Positions 1 to 7,467 of a stretch of DNA of 21,738 nt are shown here, piece by piece. A program made the translations under genes and the position numbers. The notes under the pieces were generated by a model. It searched no databases, had not been told where the DNA came from, and saw nothing but the letters and a program-made list of their open reading frames with translations. Source of the stretch: Acetofilamentum sp. (lineage in GTDB: Bacteria > Bacteroidota > Bacteroidia > Bacteroidales > JAFGXI01); assembly GCA_020720565.1 (NCBI GenBank), contig DYOK01000021.1, positions 1 to 21,738 on the forward strand. The letters run 5' to 3'. How positions within the stretch are numbered: position 1 is the stretch's first letter; each line of letters starts with the position of its first letter.

Positions 1-10
1 AACTATTTTT

Positions 11-1654
11 TTAGAAAAATCTAGCACTCTTTTGTGTTTGTCTTGAGGTTCTAATGGTAACTGGTCTGTCTTTCGGGTATTGAACCGAATAAGCCAGTTT
101 TAGTTTTTGTTCGGCCGAGGGCTCAATATTGAATTGATATTTCAACTGACCGCTTAAGGTTTCTGGTTTGATATTATTCGATTCAATTAAAACTACTTTA
201 ATGTTTTCTTCTTGCGATACCGGAATTTGATCGAGAACTTCGATTTGAATGGCATGTTTATGTGAATTTCGAATGGTAGTTTCATATGTAAAAGTTTCTT
301 TTCGTTGAGCACCTAATATCGAGTTGCTACCAAAATCCTCTTTTTTAATTCGAGTAATCATAATCTTAGTGTCTCTACCTAAACTAATATCCATAGTGTC
401 GGTCGAAAATCTAGGATTGATATACGATTCGCCTATATATGTTCCCGCATAGTAAATATTAGCTTTACCCTCAATTAAGTTAAGTTTTTCCCATCCTGTG
501 ACGTGTGCCATCAAGAAGGCGTGAGGGTCAATTTTTGGAATGGCAAAATGTGAATATAATGCAGGGACTTTGTAAGTTTCGATGTCGGCCATATATATCT
601 TATTGTCAGAAGGTAAGGTATATTGATTTTTAATTCTAAAATTTACCGTTAATTCATTAACATCGATAGAGTTGGAAATGGTTTGTTGTTGAGTTACAAC
701 CGGTTCTTCATCTGCATATTCGGCTCGACTTTCACCATACATAGCGGGTGCTTGAGCATCCATTTTGTTGAGATGACCTTCTCTATTGATATAGGTATTA
801 AAGTTAAGATTCCATGGATTCAAGTGAGGGCGTTGGGCCGAAACGTTAGGATCGGCAGTGGATAGCGTCAAATCGATTTTTTCAAAATCTAGACCTGTAT
901 TGTTGTAAACTTTGGCTTTGTATTCAATATCAATTGGTTCGTTGGTATCGATAGCTCTTATGTCGTAAAAGGGCTCCCATCCAGCGTCGTTGACCAAATA
1001 TTTAATTTCGAGCGACGAATTTGATACCTTGTTTGCTTGTATGTCGACAACTACTGCATATTCTGCTTGGTTTAACGGTTCGTTTAGCTCGTTAATTTGA
1101 CGCTGAATTTTTGCAGCTTTCTCGTCAAGCTTGATTAAACTTTTACTCAAGCTAAATAATTTTGTATTAATTTCTTTCATTCTTGCACGATAGAAATCGG
1201 CCATTTTACGAAGTTCTTCTGTATTAACACCATTGGCTGTTCCGCCAACTACATTGTTTTTTTGAATCAATTGCTTTTCCGATTGATAGACATCTGCATC
1301 GGCTTGCACTTGCTCTCTTTCAAACCTGACTACATCGAGACTATCATAAAGGGCCTTAATTTCTTTGCTTCTCTGTGGCTCGTTTAAATAGTTTCTTTCG
1401 TAACTTATCGAAGTCACTTTAATGTCTTTACCTGCTGTAATTCGAATGCTTTGAGGATTAATATTGGGCGCAATATTTTTTATAAGCCATCGTGTGGTTC
1501 CTGGCGTTGTGGACAGTTCGGCAACATGCGATAATTCTGCTCCAGACAAGTATAACGTCACTTGTGTTAGTTTAGAATCAATGTGTTTAGTTTTAATTTG
1601 TGCCCATAAAGTGATACTTACAAACAAACTTAAAATTAGGCCAGATGTTTTCAT
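11..1654 (-). CDS. Secreted MuiA-family protein (DUF4140/DUF4139)
   Basis: The 547-residue product starts with a signal peptide (hydrophobic residues about 5-18, likely cut near WA-Q at 18-19), so it is exported to the periplasm or outer membrane. Residues about 28-95 form a DUF4140-type beta domain, about 95-195 a charged helical, probably coiled-coil segment, and about 205-535 a DUF4139 beta-rich domain opening with the typical NDAGWEPFYDIRA motif near 222-234. This order is that of the family annotated as mucoidy inhibitor MuiA; the name comes from enterobacterial work and the biochemical role is unknown. The gene is complete and its length is normal for the family. It lies downstream of the ten-gene operon but is separated from it by a strong terminator and about 270 further bases, so it is probably transcribed on its own. 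Family assignment is confident; function is not. Confidence 0.85.
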   Translation of the reverse strand: MKTSGLILSLFVSITLWAQIKTKHIDSKLTQVTLYLSGAELSHVAELSTTPGTTRWLIKNIAPNINPQSIRITAGKDIKVTSISYERNYLNEPQRSKEIKALYDSLDVVRFEREQVQADADVYQSEKQLIQKNNVVGGTANGVNTEELRKMADFYRARMKEINTKLFSLSKSLIKLDEKAAKIQRQINELNEPLNQAEYAVVVDIQANKVSNSSLEIKYLVNDAGWEPFYDIRAIDTNEPIDIEYKAKVYNNTGLDFEKIDLTLSTADPNVSAQRPHLNPWNLNFNTYINREGHLNKMDAQAPAMYGESRAEYADEEPVVTQQQTISNSIDVNELTVNFRIKNQYTLPSDNKIYMADIETYKVPALYSHFAIPKIDPHAFLMAHVTGWEKLNLIEGKANIYYAGTYIGESYINPRFSTDTMDISLGRDTKIMITRIKKEDFGSNSILGAQRKETFTYETTIRNSHKHAIQIEVLDQIPVSQEENIKVVLIESNNIKPETLSGQLKYQFNIEPSAEQKLKLAYSVQYPKDRPVTIRTSRQTQKSARFF

Positions 1655-1961
1655 GCGGTAAAGATTAATGTTTATACTAGAATAAATGGAATTTTATACG
1701 AAGAATTGCTTTTCCGAAATAAATGTAAGATAATACATTCAGCAATTATCAGGCTATTTGACAGTGTCTTTTATTGTGAAACAAGTCATACCAAAAATAC
1801 CTTCAAATGTATTTGATATCATTAACGATTATGGATTGAAAATATTACAAAAAAAAATATTTTTTCCTTTATCTAATCCGTCAAAAAAAAGCAAAGCAGA
1901 TTAATTTTTACTAGTGTACTTATCCTAACAAAAAAGCTCACTGAAAAGTGAGCTTTTTTGT
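1655..1961. other. Intergenic region: operon terminator plus leader of the MuiA gene
   Basis: These 307 bases hold no convincing gene. The right end is the perfect hairpin that ends the operon. The rest is very AT-rich and should hold the promoter of the minus-strand MuiA-family gene, but I find no clean TAnnTTTG box on that strand. An AT-only inverted repeat (1839-1846 with 1856-1863) is too weak to name. Confidence 0.5.
1928..1961 (-). terminator. Intrinsic terminator of the ten-gene operon, probably bidirectional
   Basis: A perfect 15-bp inverted repeat: 1928-1942 (ACAAAAAAGCTCACT) pairs with 1947-1961 (AGTGAGCTTTTTTGT) around a four-base loop, GAAA on the plus strand and TTTC on the minus strand. 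The T run that follows the GC core lies inside the stem on both strands, so it can work in either direction. It begins directly after the TAA of the last operon gene (1964-1962) and is the strongest hairpin in the window. Confidence 0.9.
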
Positions 1962-2405
1962 TTATTTTTTAATCAGTGATAAGATCCCGACAGCACACCC
2001 TTCCTTACCATCTTCGAAGGATATCAGTACTTTATAAACTCCAGTCTTCGGACAAATAAAGTCGAATGCAGGATAGTGTTGCTTGGTTTTAGCAAAGTAA
2101 GTCGTACCCACTAATTTGTCTTGATCGTATAGCTGCAAGATAGCCTTGGCAGGAAATTCTTGGGCATTACAGATGCTAAATCGATAATGGTTTCCGCTAT
2201 TAAGCAAGAGCGAAAAACGAGCTACAGGTAATTGTTGACCGCTTTCTTGCGGTTGCAATCGGGCTCTTAGTTCTTTCAAATATGTAGCGTCGGCACTTAA
2301 TTTTGAGCTACAAACGGTCACTAAACTAGCATTGCATTGTGCCTGAAGGTCTTGTGGTTTAAAGAAAGCCACTGACAATAACAATATGATAAATATCTTC
2401 CTCAT
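1962..2405 (-). CDS. Small secreted Cys-containing protein, function unknown
   Basis: The 147-residue product has a clear signal peptide (MRKIF, then hydrophobic 5-15, likely cleavage after QAQ at 21-23). The mature part has five cysteines (24, 32, 79, 118, 137), which suggests disulfides in the envelope. Residues about 70-145 read as beta strands, with an 'LYDQDKLVG' turn and a 'GVYKVLISFEDG' strand. This loosely resembles the beta-sandwich domains of secreted Bacteroidota proteins such as pre-peptidase C-terminal domains, but I would not assign it. It is the last gene of the operon, 26 bases after the lipoprotein gene and directly before the terminator, so it is probably an envelope component of the same system. 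It is complete. Confidence 0.75.
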   Translation of the reverse strand: MRKIFIILLLSVAFFKPQDLQAQCNASLVTVCSSKLSADATYLKELRARLQPQESGQQLPVARFSLLLNSGNHYRFSICNAQEFPAKAILQLYDQDKLVGTTYFAKTKQHYPAFDFICPKTGVYKVLISFEDGKEGCAVGILSLIKK

Positions 2406-2431
2406 TAAAGTAAATTTTAGCTTTTCAATAT

Positions 2432-3343
2432 TTAGTATTTAATTACATAGGTTCTTACTTCTTCCACCACTTTAATGATATCTTTAAGTTGGCTATCTGT
2501 CACTTCGACACTTGTTTTAGAATTGGATACTGCCATTAAAACACCATCTACTTCGACCATTTCGGTTTCTCCTTCTTCAACTTTTATTTTAACTTTCGAA
2601 AGTGCTTTTTGAATTTTCTCGAATTCTGTAATCAACTCGAAAAAGCGTTTGTCTTTTTTGTATAAATTTAATACAATCATTAATTGTTCAAGAACTATGC
2701 CTTGCTCTCCAATGCGCTGTTTTACTTTGTCATTTTCGTTTTCTTTTACCACCTGAGTAGCTAAGAATAAACCTTCGATCCATACACCTGTTACCAGCAG
2801 TGCACTGATATCGCTTCGGTTGTTTTCTCTTAAGTAGCTATCCATATTGTCGAATGAAGAGACTGATATATACATCAATGAATCGATGTTTTCGCTATTG
2901 GTTGCCAATCGTTTTAAGGTTTCGAAATTAAAAAACTGTCCAACTTTTAATACGTCTGACAATTCTTTAATTGCAGTTATATAGTTTAAGACCGCTCCAG
3001 TTTTGTTATACATGTTCAAATAACCCATGTCGGCACCTAATACGCCTAAATTAAGAGCTTGTTTAAAGTTGGTATTAAACTCGTCGATATTATCGGTAGG
3101 GGATAAAAATTTATAGTTAAATTCAATACCCTCTTCTTTAAGTAGAGCCGACATTTCGACTGGCGAAGAAATATTTTGAATAATTTCCGCCATAGCAGCT
3201 TTGTCGACATCACTTCCAATATTGGTTGTTAATAGTGAATCTGGAACATCGAGTCCATCACCACTTTCTCCGTTTGGATTGCTATTGCATGAGGATAAGA
3301 TAACCCCTAAGAGCAACAAAAGGCCTAATACTTTTTGATTCAT
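2432..3343 (-). CDS. Lipoprotein of unknown function
   Basis: The 303-residue product has a lipoprotein signal: MNQK, hydrophobic residues 5-15 and the lipobox LSSC with Cys19 as the lipidated residue. After a short Gly/Asn/Asp-rich linker the rest looks mostly helical, with no enzyme motif. I recognise no named domain. The start codon lies two bases after the stop of the ABC exporter gene, so the two are almost certainly translated from one message. The exporter has an enlarged extracytoplasmic region, which makes this lipoprotein a natural partner, though that is inference from position only. No classic Bacteroidota surface-export signal is obvious after Cys19, so periplasm-facing anchoring is the simpler reading. 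Confidence 0.75.
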   Translation of the reverse strand: MNQKVLGLLLLLGVILSSCNSNPNGESGDGLDVPDSLLTTNIGSDVDKAAMAEIIQNISSPVEMSALLKEEGIEFNYKFLSPTDNIDEFNTNFKQALNLGVLGADMGYLNMYNKTGAVLNYITAIKELSDVLKVGQFFNFETLKRLATNSENIDSLMYISVSSFDNMDSYLRENNRSDISALLVTGVWIEGLFLATQVVKENENDKVKQRIGEQGIVLEQLMIVLNLYKKDKRFFELITEFEKIQKALSKVKIKVEEGETEMVEVDGVLMAVSNSKTSVEVTDSQLKDIIKVVEEVRTYVIKY

Positions 3344-3345
3344 TT

Positions 3346-6300
3346 TTATTTTTTTTTAAATATATTAATAATTCTTGGAAAAACATTCAATTTCTTCCAT
3401 TCAATTTTCCCAATATATGCTAACAAAAGAGCTAAGCCGTTGTAATATAATACAATATAAAAGACAATGGTCATCACCCAAATCACAATCAAGTTGAAAT
3501 AGAATGTAGAGTAAAAATGCCCTGCAAAATATTTGTGAGGGGCGTAAAAATGTGATCTAAAATTAAAGAAGCCTTGATCGCTTCTAGGTTCTAAAAAAAT
3601 AGGATCGATTTGCTGAACAATATCACTATTATATCTTATAAATTGATTTTTTTCATAAATATTTTTAACTATATCGCTCACTGCATCGTTTCTATAATCG
3701 TCTTTCAATTTCTTGTATACTTCGGGTTGCTCAGTCATATACCAGTTAATGATTTTCTCTTTTTGAGAATTAGATTGCGAAAATAAATCGCTGTAATATG
3801 TGTTGATTTCTTCGATGTACGATTTTGATAAGAAAGTAATAAATAGCGTCAATGAATCGCGCTGAAGTTTTGTAACAAACTCTTCGATTGGGAATTTGGG
3901 CAATAAATGGTGTTGTTTTCTAAATTCGTTTTGAAGCAGTTTTAAATCGTTGTCTATTTCTGCTTTAATTTTCGGGTCGTCAGTTTTAGCGTTTTTAAAA
4001 CAATAATCTAATTTATCTTTTAACTCAGGTAAATAGTATATTTGACGATAATTAGCAACGCTTTCAATTTTATCAATTTCGTAGAATTTCTTTTCGAATT
4101 TATTATTGACGAATTGATTCACCATTAAAGCCTCGTAGGCCCATTTGGATGCCATAAATTCGGCTACTAGCGGTACCTTTTCTACAGTTCCTATGGCTCT
4201 GTTGAGTTTGTCGAAACTAAACATGGCACCACCCAAAATCATTTGAGGGATTAAAATAAGCGGAATAATAATGTAGATGGTTACAACCGAATTAAAGGCC
4301 GACGAAATGTTAAGCCCGAGTATATTGGCAAACGCTGCCACGCTAAACAATATAGCCCAATACTCGAATAGCATGACTTGAACGCCTAAAATATAGTTGC
4401 CAAGAAAAACAAACAGGAACATTTGAATTGCCGATAAAGCGAATAAAATTCCAATTTTAGATATTAAATAGGACGATCGACTCAAATTAAGAAATTTTTC
4501 ACGCTTCAAAATTTTTCGGTCTTTAAAAATCTCTTCTGCACTTACGGTTAATCCTAAAAACAGGGCTACCACTATAGTCATGAAAATGTAAGGCGGAATA
4601 TTTTCATTTTCGCGAAAAATATATACATGCGAATGTGGGTCGGCAATATATCGAATAATAAATGATAGAATTAAAGCCAATAAAGGGGCTTCGAGTAAAT
4701 TGAGAACAATGTACTGAACATTGCTGATTTTCGATTTGAAATCACGACTCGAAAAAATGAGCATTTGCTTTATCCATCGAGGTATCGATAAGTTTTGAGG
4801 TGGATTTTCTTTTATGGTTTCAACCTTGGTAGGGTTGATTTCTTTGAGGTAAAAATTAGCCCATGTTTCGGGTTGAACCTTTCTTTTTTCTTGATATCTA
4901 CCGTATTCATCTACAACTTTAGCTTCGATTATGTTGAAAATAAGTTCCGGGTTAACATTTCCGCACAAACGACACTCACCTATATCGCTATTAACTTGTG
5001 CGTCGAGACGTTTAAAATACATGACGGCCTCAACCGGATTTCCAGAATATATTAAATAGCCTCCGGTATCTAGAATGACCATTCTGTCGAACATTTTGTA
5101 GATGTCTGACGAGGGTTGGTGGATGACCACGAAAATTAGTTTGCCTTTTAAACTTAATTCACGAAGTAAGTCCATTACATTTTCCGAGTCTCTCGACGAT
5201 AAACCCGAAGTAGGTTCGTCGACAAATAGAACAGAGGGTTCTCTAATCAGTTCGAGGGCAATGTTAAGACGCTTTCTTTGTCCACCGCTAATGAGTTGGT
5301 TAAGCGGACTACCCACTTTTAGGTCTTTGCGTTCAAATAGATTCAGTGATCGTAAAGTCTTGTGGACTAGCTCTTCGAGCTCTTGATTGCTGTAATTCTT
5401 GAAGCATAACTTGGCATTGTAGTACAAGTTTTCATATACAGTTAATTCCTCCATGAGTAAATCGTCCTGTGGAATGTAACCAATTACGCCTTCGAGTTCA
5501 TTTTTCTGGGTATTTAAATCGAGCCCATTAATTAGGACTTGCCCTTTGGTTGGTTTGTTAATACCAGCCAAAACATTCATTAAAGTAGTTTTTCCTGCAC
5601 CACTGGCTCCCATTATACCAACCAACTTACCTTGTCGCTCTTCGATAGTGACATCGCGCAAACCATAATGTCCATTGGGGAATTGATACCACAAGTTTTG
5701 AGCTTGAAAAGACAAGCTAACTTGTGCATTATCGCGCATAAACTGAGCCACCACATCGCTATAATATAGTGGTTTGCCTTTTGGAAAACGAACTGTGCTA
5801 CCATTGGCAAAGAGATAAATTCGTTCGGTTAAAAGCGGAAGTCCATTTAATAATACTGAATTTTGGCCGTCGTATTTTACAAAATACAAATCGGAACTCT
5901 CAATTTTTAATATTGATAAGTGACCTTCGTTTATTACACTAACATTCGAACTATTATTAAAGTGCGAATCGTTGTAAACGATAATATGTTCCGAAGCTTT
6001 GTTTTGTGGATCTTCGTTTACAAAGTCCCGTATGTCGTCTATTTCTTCTTTGGGAATATTAAATACATCTGCTACTGTCGAAATAATCGACATTCTTTGC
6101 TCGGTGAACTTTCGGTCGGAGTGAATCAATTCGTATAGACGAACTAAAACTACAATTTTTTGTTTTTGCGAAAGTGTTTTATTAATTTTCTTAGCAATGC
6201 CAAGTGTTTTAACAGAATCACCGACAGCCGTAAGTTGACTTTCTCCTTCTCCCTTTTGTTCACGAAGACGACTGGTTTTTTTCTGAGCATTAGCAAATTG

Positions 6301-6456
6301 ATCGAAAAGCTCCAAATAGGCTTCAATATCGTTTTCGCCTATTTGCTGCCTTAAAAAGGCTTGCACATAAGCACGTTCGGTATCACCCACTCCACCATCT
6401 TGTTTTGCAATGATGGCAAATAATTGCATTAATGCCTTTAAAATCTCTTCGCTCAT
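3346..6456 (-). CDS. TerB/FHA-like N-terminal ABCG-type ABC exporter
   Basis: This 1036-residue half-transporter fuses regulatory and transport parts. Residues 1-150 are a helical TerB-like domain. Residues about 158-235 resemble an FHA domain ('NSVLLNGLPL' 199-208, then 'LFANGSTVRF'). The ABC ATPase spans about 250-480: Walker A GASGAGKT 283-290, signature ISGGQ 389-393, Walker B VLFVDEP 409-415 and H-loop His446, all intact, so it should hydrolyse ATP. A CxxC (Cys495, Cys498) follows. Membrane segments are near 581-603, 622-641, 663-690, 696-718, 724-747 and 984-1006. The order ATPase before membrane domain is that of the ABCG family. The roughly 200-residue charged stretch between the last two segments is far longer than the usual ABCG extracellular loop. 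It follows the siaC-like gene by 26 bases. The substrate is unknown. Confidence 0.85.
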   Translation of the reverse strand: MSEEILKALMQLFAIIAKQDGGVGDTERAYVQAFLRQQIGENDIEAYLELFDQFANAQKKTSRLREQKGEGESQLTAVGDSVKTLGIAKKINKTLSQKQKIVVLVRLYELIHSDRKFTEQRMSIISTVADVFNIPKEEIDDIRDFVNEDPQNKASEHIIVYNDSHFNNSSNVSVINEGHLSILKIESSDLYFVKYDGQNSVLLNGLPLLTERIYLFANGSTVRFPKGKPLYYSDVVAQFMRDNAQVSLSFQAQNLWYQFPNGHYGLRDVTIEERQGKLVGIMGASGAGKTTLMNVLAGINKPTKGQVLINGLDLNTQKNELEGVIGYIPQDDLLMEELTVYENLYYNAKLCFKNYSNQELEELVHKTLRSLNLFERKDLKVGSPLNQLISGGQRKRLNIALELIREPSVLFVDEPTSGLSSRDSENVMDLLRELSLKGKLIFVVIHQPSSDIYKMFDRMVILDTGGYLIYSGNPVEAVMYFKRLDAQVNSDIGECRLCGNVNPELIFNIIEAKVVDEYGRYQEKRKVQPETWANFYLKEINPTKVETIKENPPQNLSIPRWIKQMLIFSSRDFKSKISNVQYIVLNLLEAPLLALILSFIIRYIADPHSHVYIFRENENIPPYIFMTIVVALFLGLTVSAEEIFKDRKILKREKFLNLSRSSYLISKIGILFALSAIQMFLFVFLGNYILGVQVMLFEYWAILFSVAAFANILGLNISSAFNSVVTIYIIIPLILIPQMILGGAMFSFDKLNRAIGTVEKVPLVAEFMASKWAYEALMVNQFVNNKFEKKFYEIDKIESVANYRQIYYLPELKDKLDYCFKNAKTDDPKIKAEIDNDLKLLQNEFRKQHHLLPKFPIEEFVTKLQRDSLTLFITFLSKSYIEEINTYYSDLFSQSNSQKEKIINWYMTEQPEVYKKLKDDYRNDAVSDIVKNIYEKNQFIRYNSDIVQQIDPIFLEPRSDQGFFNFRSHFYAPHKYFAGHFYSTFYFNLIVIWVMTIVFYIVLYYNGLALLLAYIGKIEWKKLNVFPRIINIFKKK

Positions 6457-6482
6457 CGACTAAACTTTCGTCTTAATTATGA

Positions 6483-6863
6483 CTAATCTTCGTAAGGAAT
6501 TTGTTCAAATGGGACATCAACAATGTCTGCATATTCTTCTCCAGCTTCTTCCATATCTTCGTCATCTTCTGGATAATACCATTTTACCTGAACTTCTTTT
6601 CCGTTTTCGAACATATCTTCAAGCTTAAGAAGAATATCAAGAATTAATTTAGAAGATGCTGTATTAAAGTATTCTAATTTAAACCCAAAGGTCATTTTAT
6701 CATGACTGCTTTCCGCAAACTCCCGCAACCATTCTAAGATTGGGTCATAAAACGCGCTTACATCTTCGGGCAATGAACGTCCTGATATTTGAAAGATATC
6801 GTTTTGAACGTCTAAAATCACGGTAGGGGTATCGTCTGTTCCCTGAATTTTAATTATATCCAT
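6483..6863 (-). CDS. siaC: SiaC-family regulatory phosphoprotein (DUF1987)
   Basis: The 126-residue protein belongs to the SiaC/DUF1987 family: an N-terminal strand region (VILDVQNDIFQISGRSLPED, about 15-34), a helix with 'PILEWLREF', a strand 'FGFKLEYFNTASSK' (59-72) and an acidic tail rich in Asp/Glu. Thr68, in 'YFNTASSK', sits at the position of the Thr phosphorylated by SiaB in Pseudomonas aeruginosa SiaC. There, unphosphorylated SiaC activates the diguanylate cyclase SiaD; no such enzyme is encoded in this window. The gene lies between the SiaB-type kinase (24 bases upstream) and the ABC exporter (26 bases downstream), so it is probably the hub of the operon. The family call is confident; its target here is unknown. 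Confidence 0.87.
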   Translation of the reverse strand: MDIIKIQGTDDTPTVILDVQNDIFQISGRSLPEDVSAFYDPILEWLREFAESSHDKMTFGFKLEYFNTASSKLILDILLKLEDMFENGKEVQVKWYYPEDDEDMEEAGEEYADIVDVPFEQIPYED

Positions 6864-6887
6864 ATCAATTGATTTTCTAGTATTTAT

Positions 6888-7457
6888 TTATTTGATCCTT
6901 TCGATTCTCGAGGTAATGATAAAAAACGAAGCAGTTTCGTCAATTTCTAAGAAATGGTACAGAAGCGGATTTCCAGTTTTTTTAACAATATCGATAAAAC
7001 CCAAGCCTGCACCTTGTTTTTCGGATAGCGATCCACTTCTAATTTGTTCTTTATGCAATTGTTTTATGCCTTCTTTGTCTAAACTATTGATATGATCGAG
7101 CGATTTGCGCAAATCTTCCACTTTGTCGTTTGCTACTACATTGCCTGTAGTAACACCATAATGATCATGGTCTTTGTGGATTAAAAAGACCCCTCTTTTT
7201 TCTTTATGTATTTTACCCGACTGTACCTCCTCTGCATGTTTACTGATATTTTGTAAACATTCGACCATCACGTGAAATACTTTACGCTGAGTAGTCCCCG
7301 ACTCATCTTCTTTGTTCATTGTAGTCTCTGTAAGAGCTGTAAATGCCTTGGTGATGTCGTGGGTAATCTCCCCTTCGTAGACTAAACTTATTTCGTTCGA
7401 TTTCATCAGTTTATAGAATCGAAACACACTTGTTATAAAACTTTGCTCATCTACCAT
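6888..7457 (-). CDS. siaB: SiaB-family protein kinase (DUF6272)
   Basis: The 189-residue protein is a SiaB-type kinase with a GHKL-like ATP-binding fold. The N-box-like helix is 'VECLQNISKHA' (65-75; Glu66, Asn70 and His74), and the glycine motif 'GAGLGFIDI' (149-157) corresponds to the ATP lid. In Pseudomonas, SiaB phosphorylates SiaC and the PP2C protein SiaA reverses this; the same pair of substrate and phosphatase flanks this gene here. The gene lies 10 bases after the phosphatase gene and 24 bases before the siaC-like gene. Its length is normal and no key motif is missing, so it is probably active on SiaC. It is soluble, with no signal peptide or membrane segment. Confidence 0.85.
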   Translation of the reverse strand: MVDEQSFITSVFRFYKLMKSNEISLVYEGEITHDITKAFTALTETTMNKEDESGTTQRKVFHVMVECLQNISKHAEEVQSGKIHKEKRGVFLIHKDHDHYGVTTGNVVANDKVEDLRKSLDHINSLDKEGIKQLHKEQIRSGSLSEKQGAGLGFIDIVKKTGNPLLYHFLEIDETASFFIITSRIERIK

Positions 7458-7467
7458 ATCTCAAATT

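Noticed and set aside
1839..1863. AT-only inverted repeat (AAAATATT / AATATTTT) upstream of the MuiA gene
   Set aside because: It has no GC pairs and lies in AT-rich DNA, so it is not distinguishable from chance.
3349..3357. Run of nine A (minus strand) at the end of the exporter gene, as a programmed frameshift into the lipoprotein gene
   Set aside because: The exporter frame stops normally with TAA and the lipoprotein has its own ATG and signal peptide, so no fusion is needed.
5102..5386. Plus-strand open frame opposite the ABC ATPase domain
   Set aside because: It lies antisense within a well-supported gene and shows no protein-like motif.
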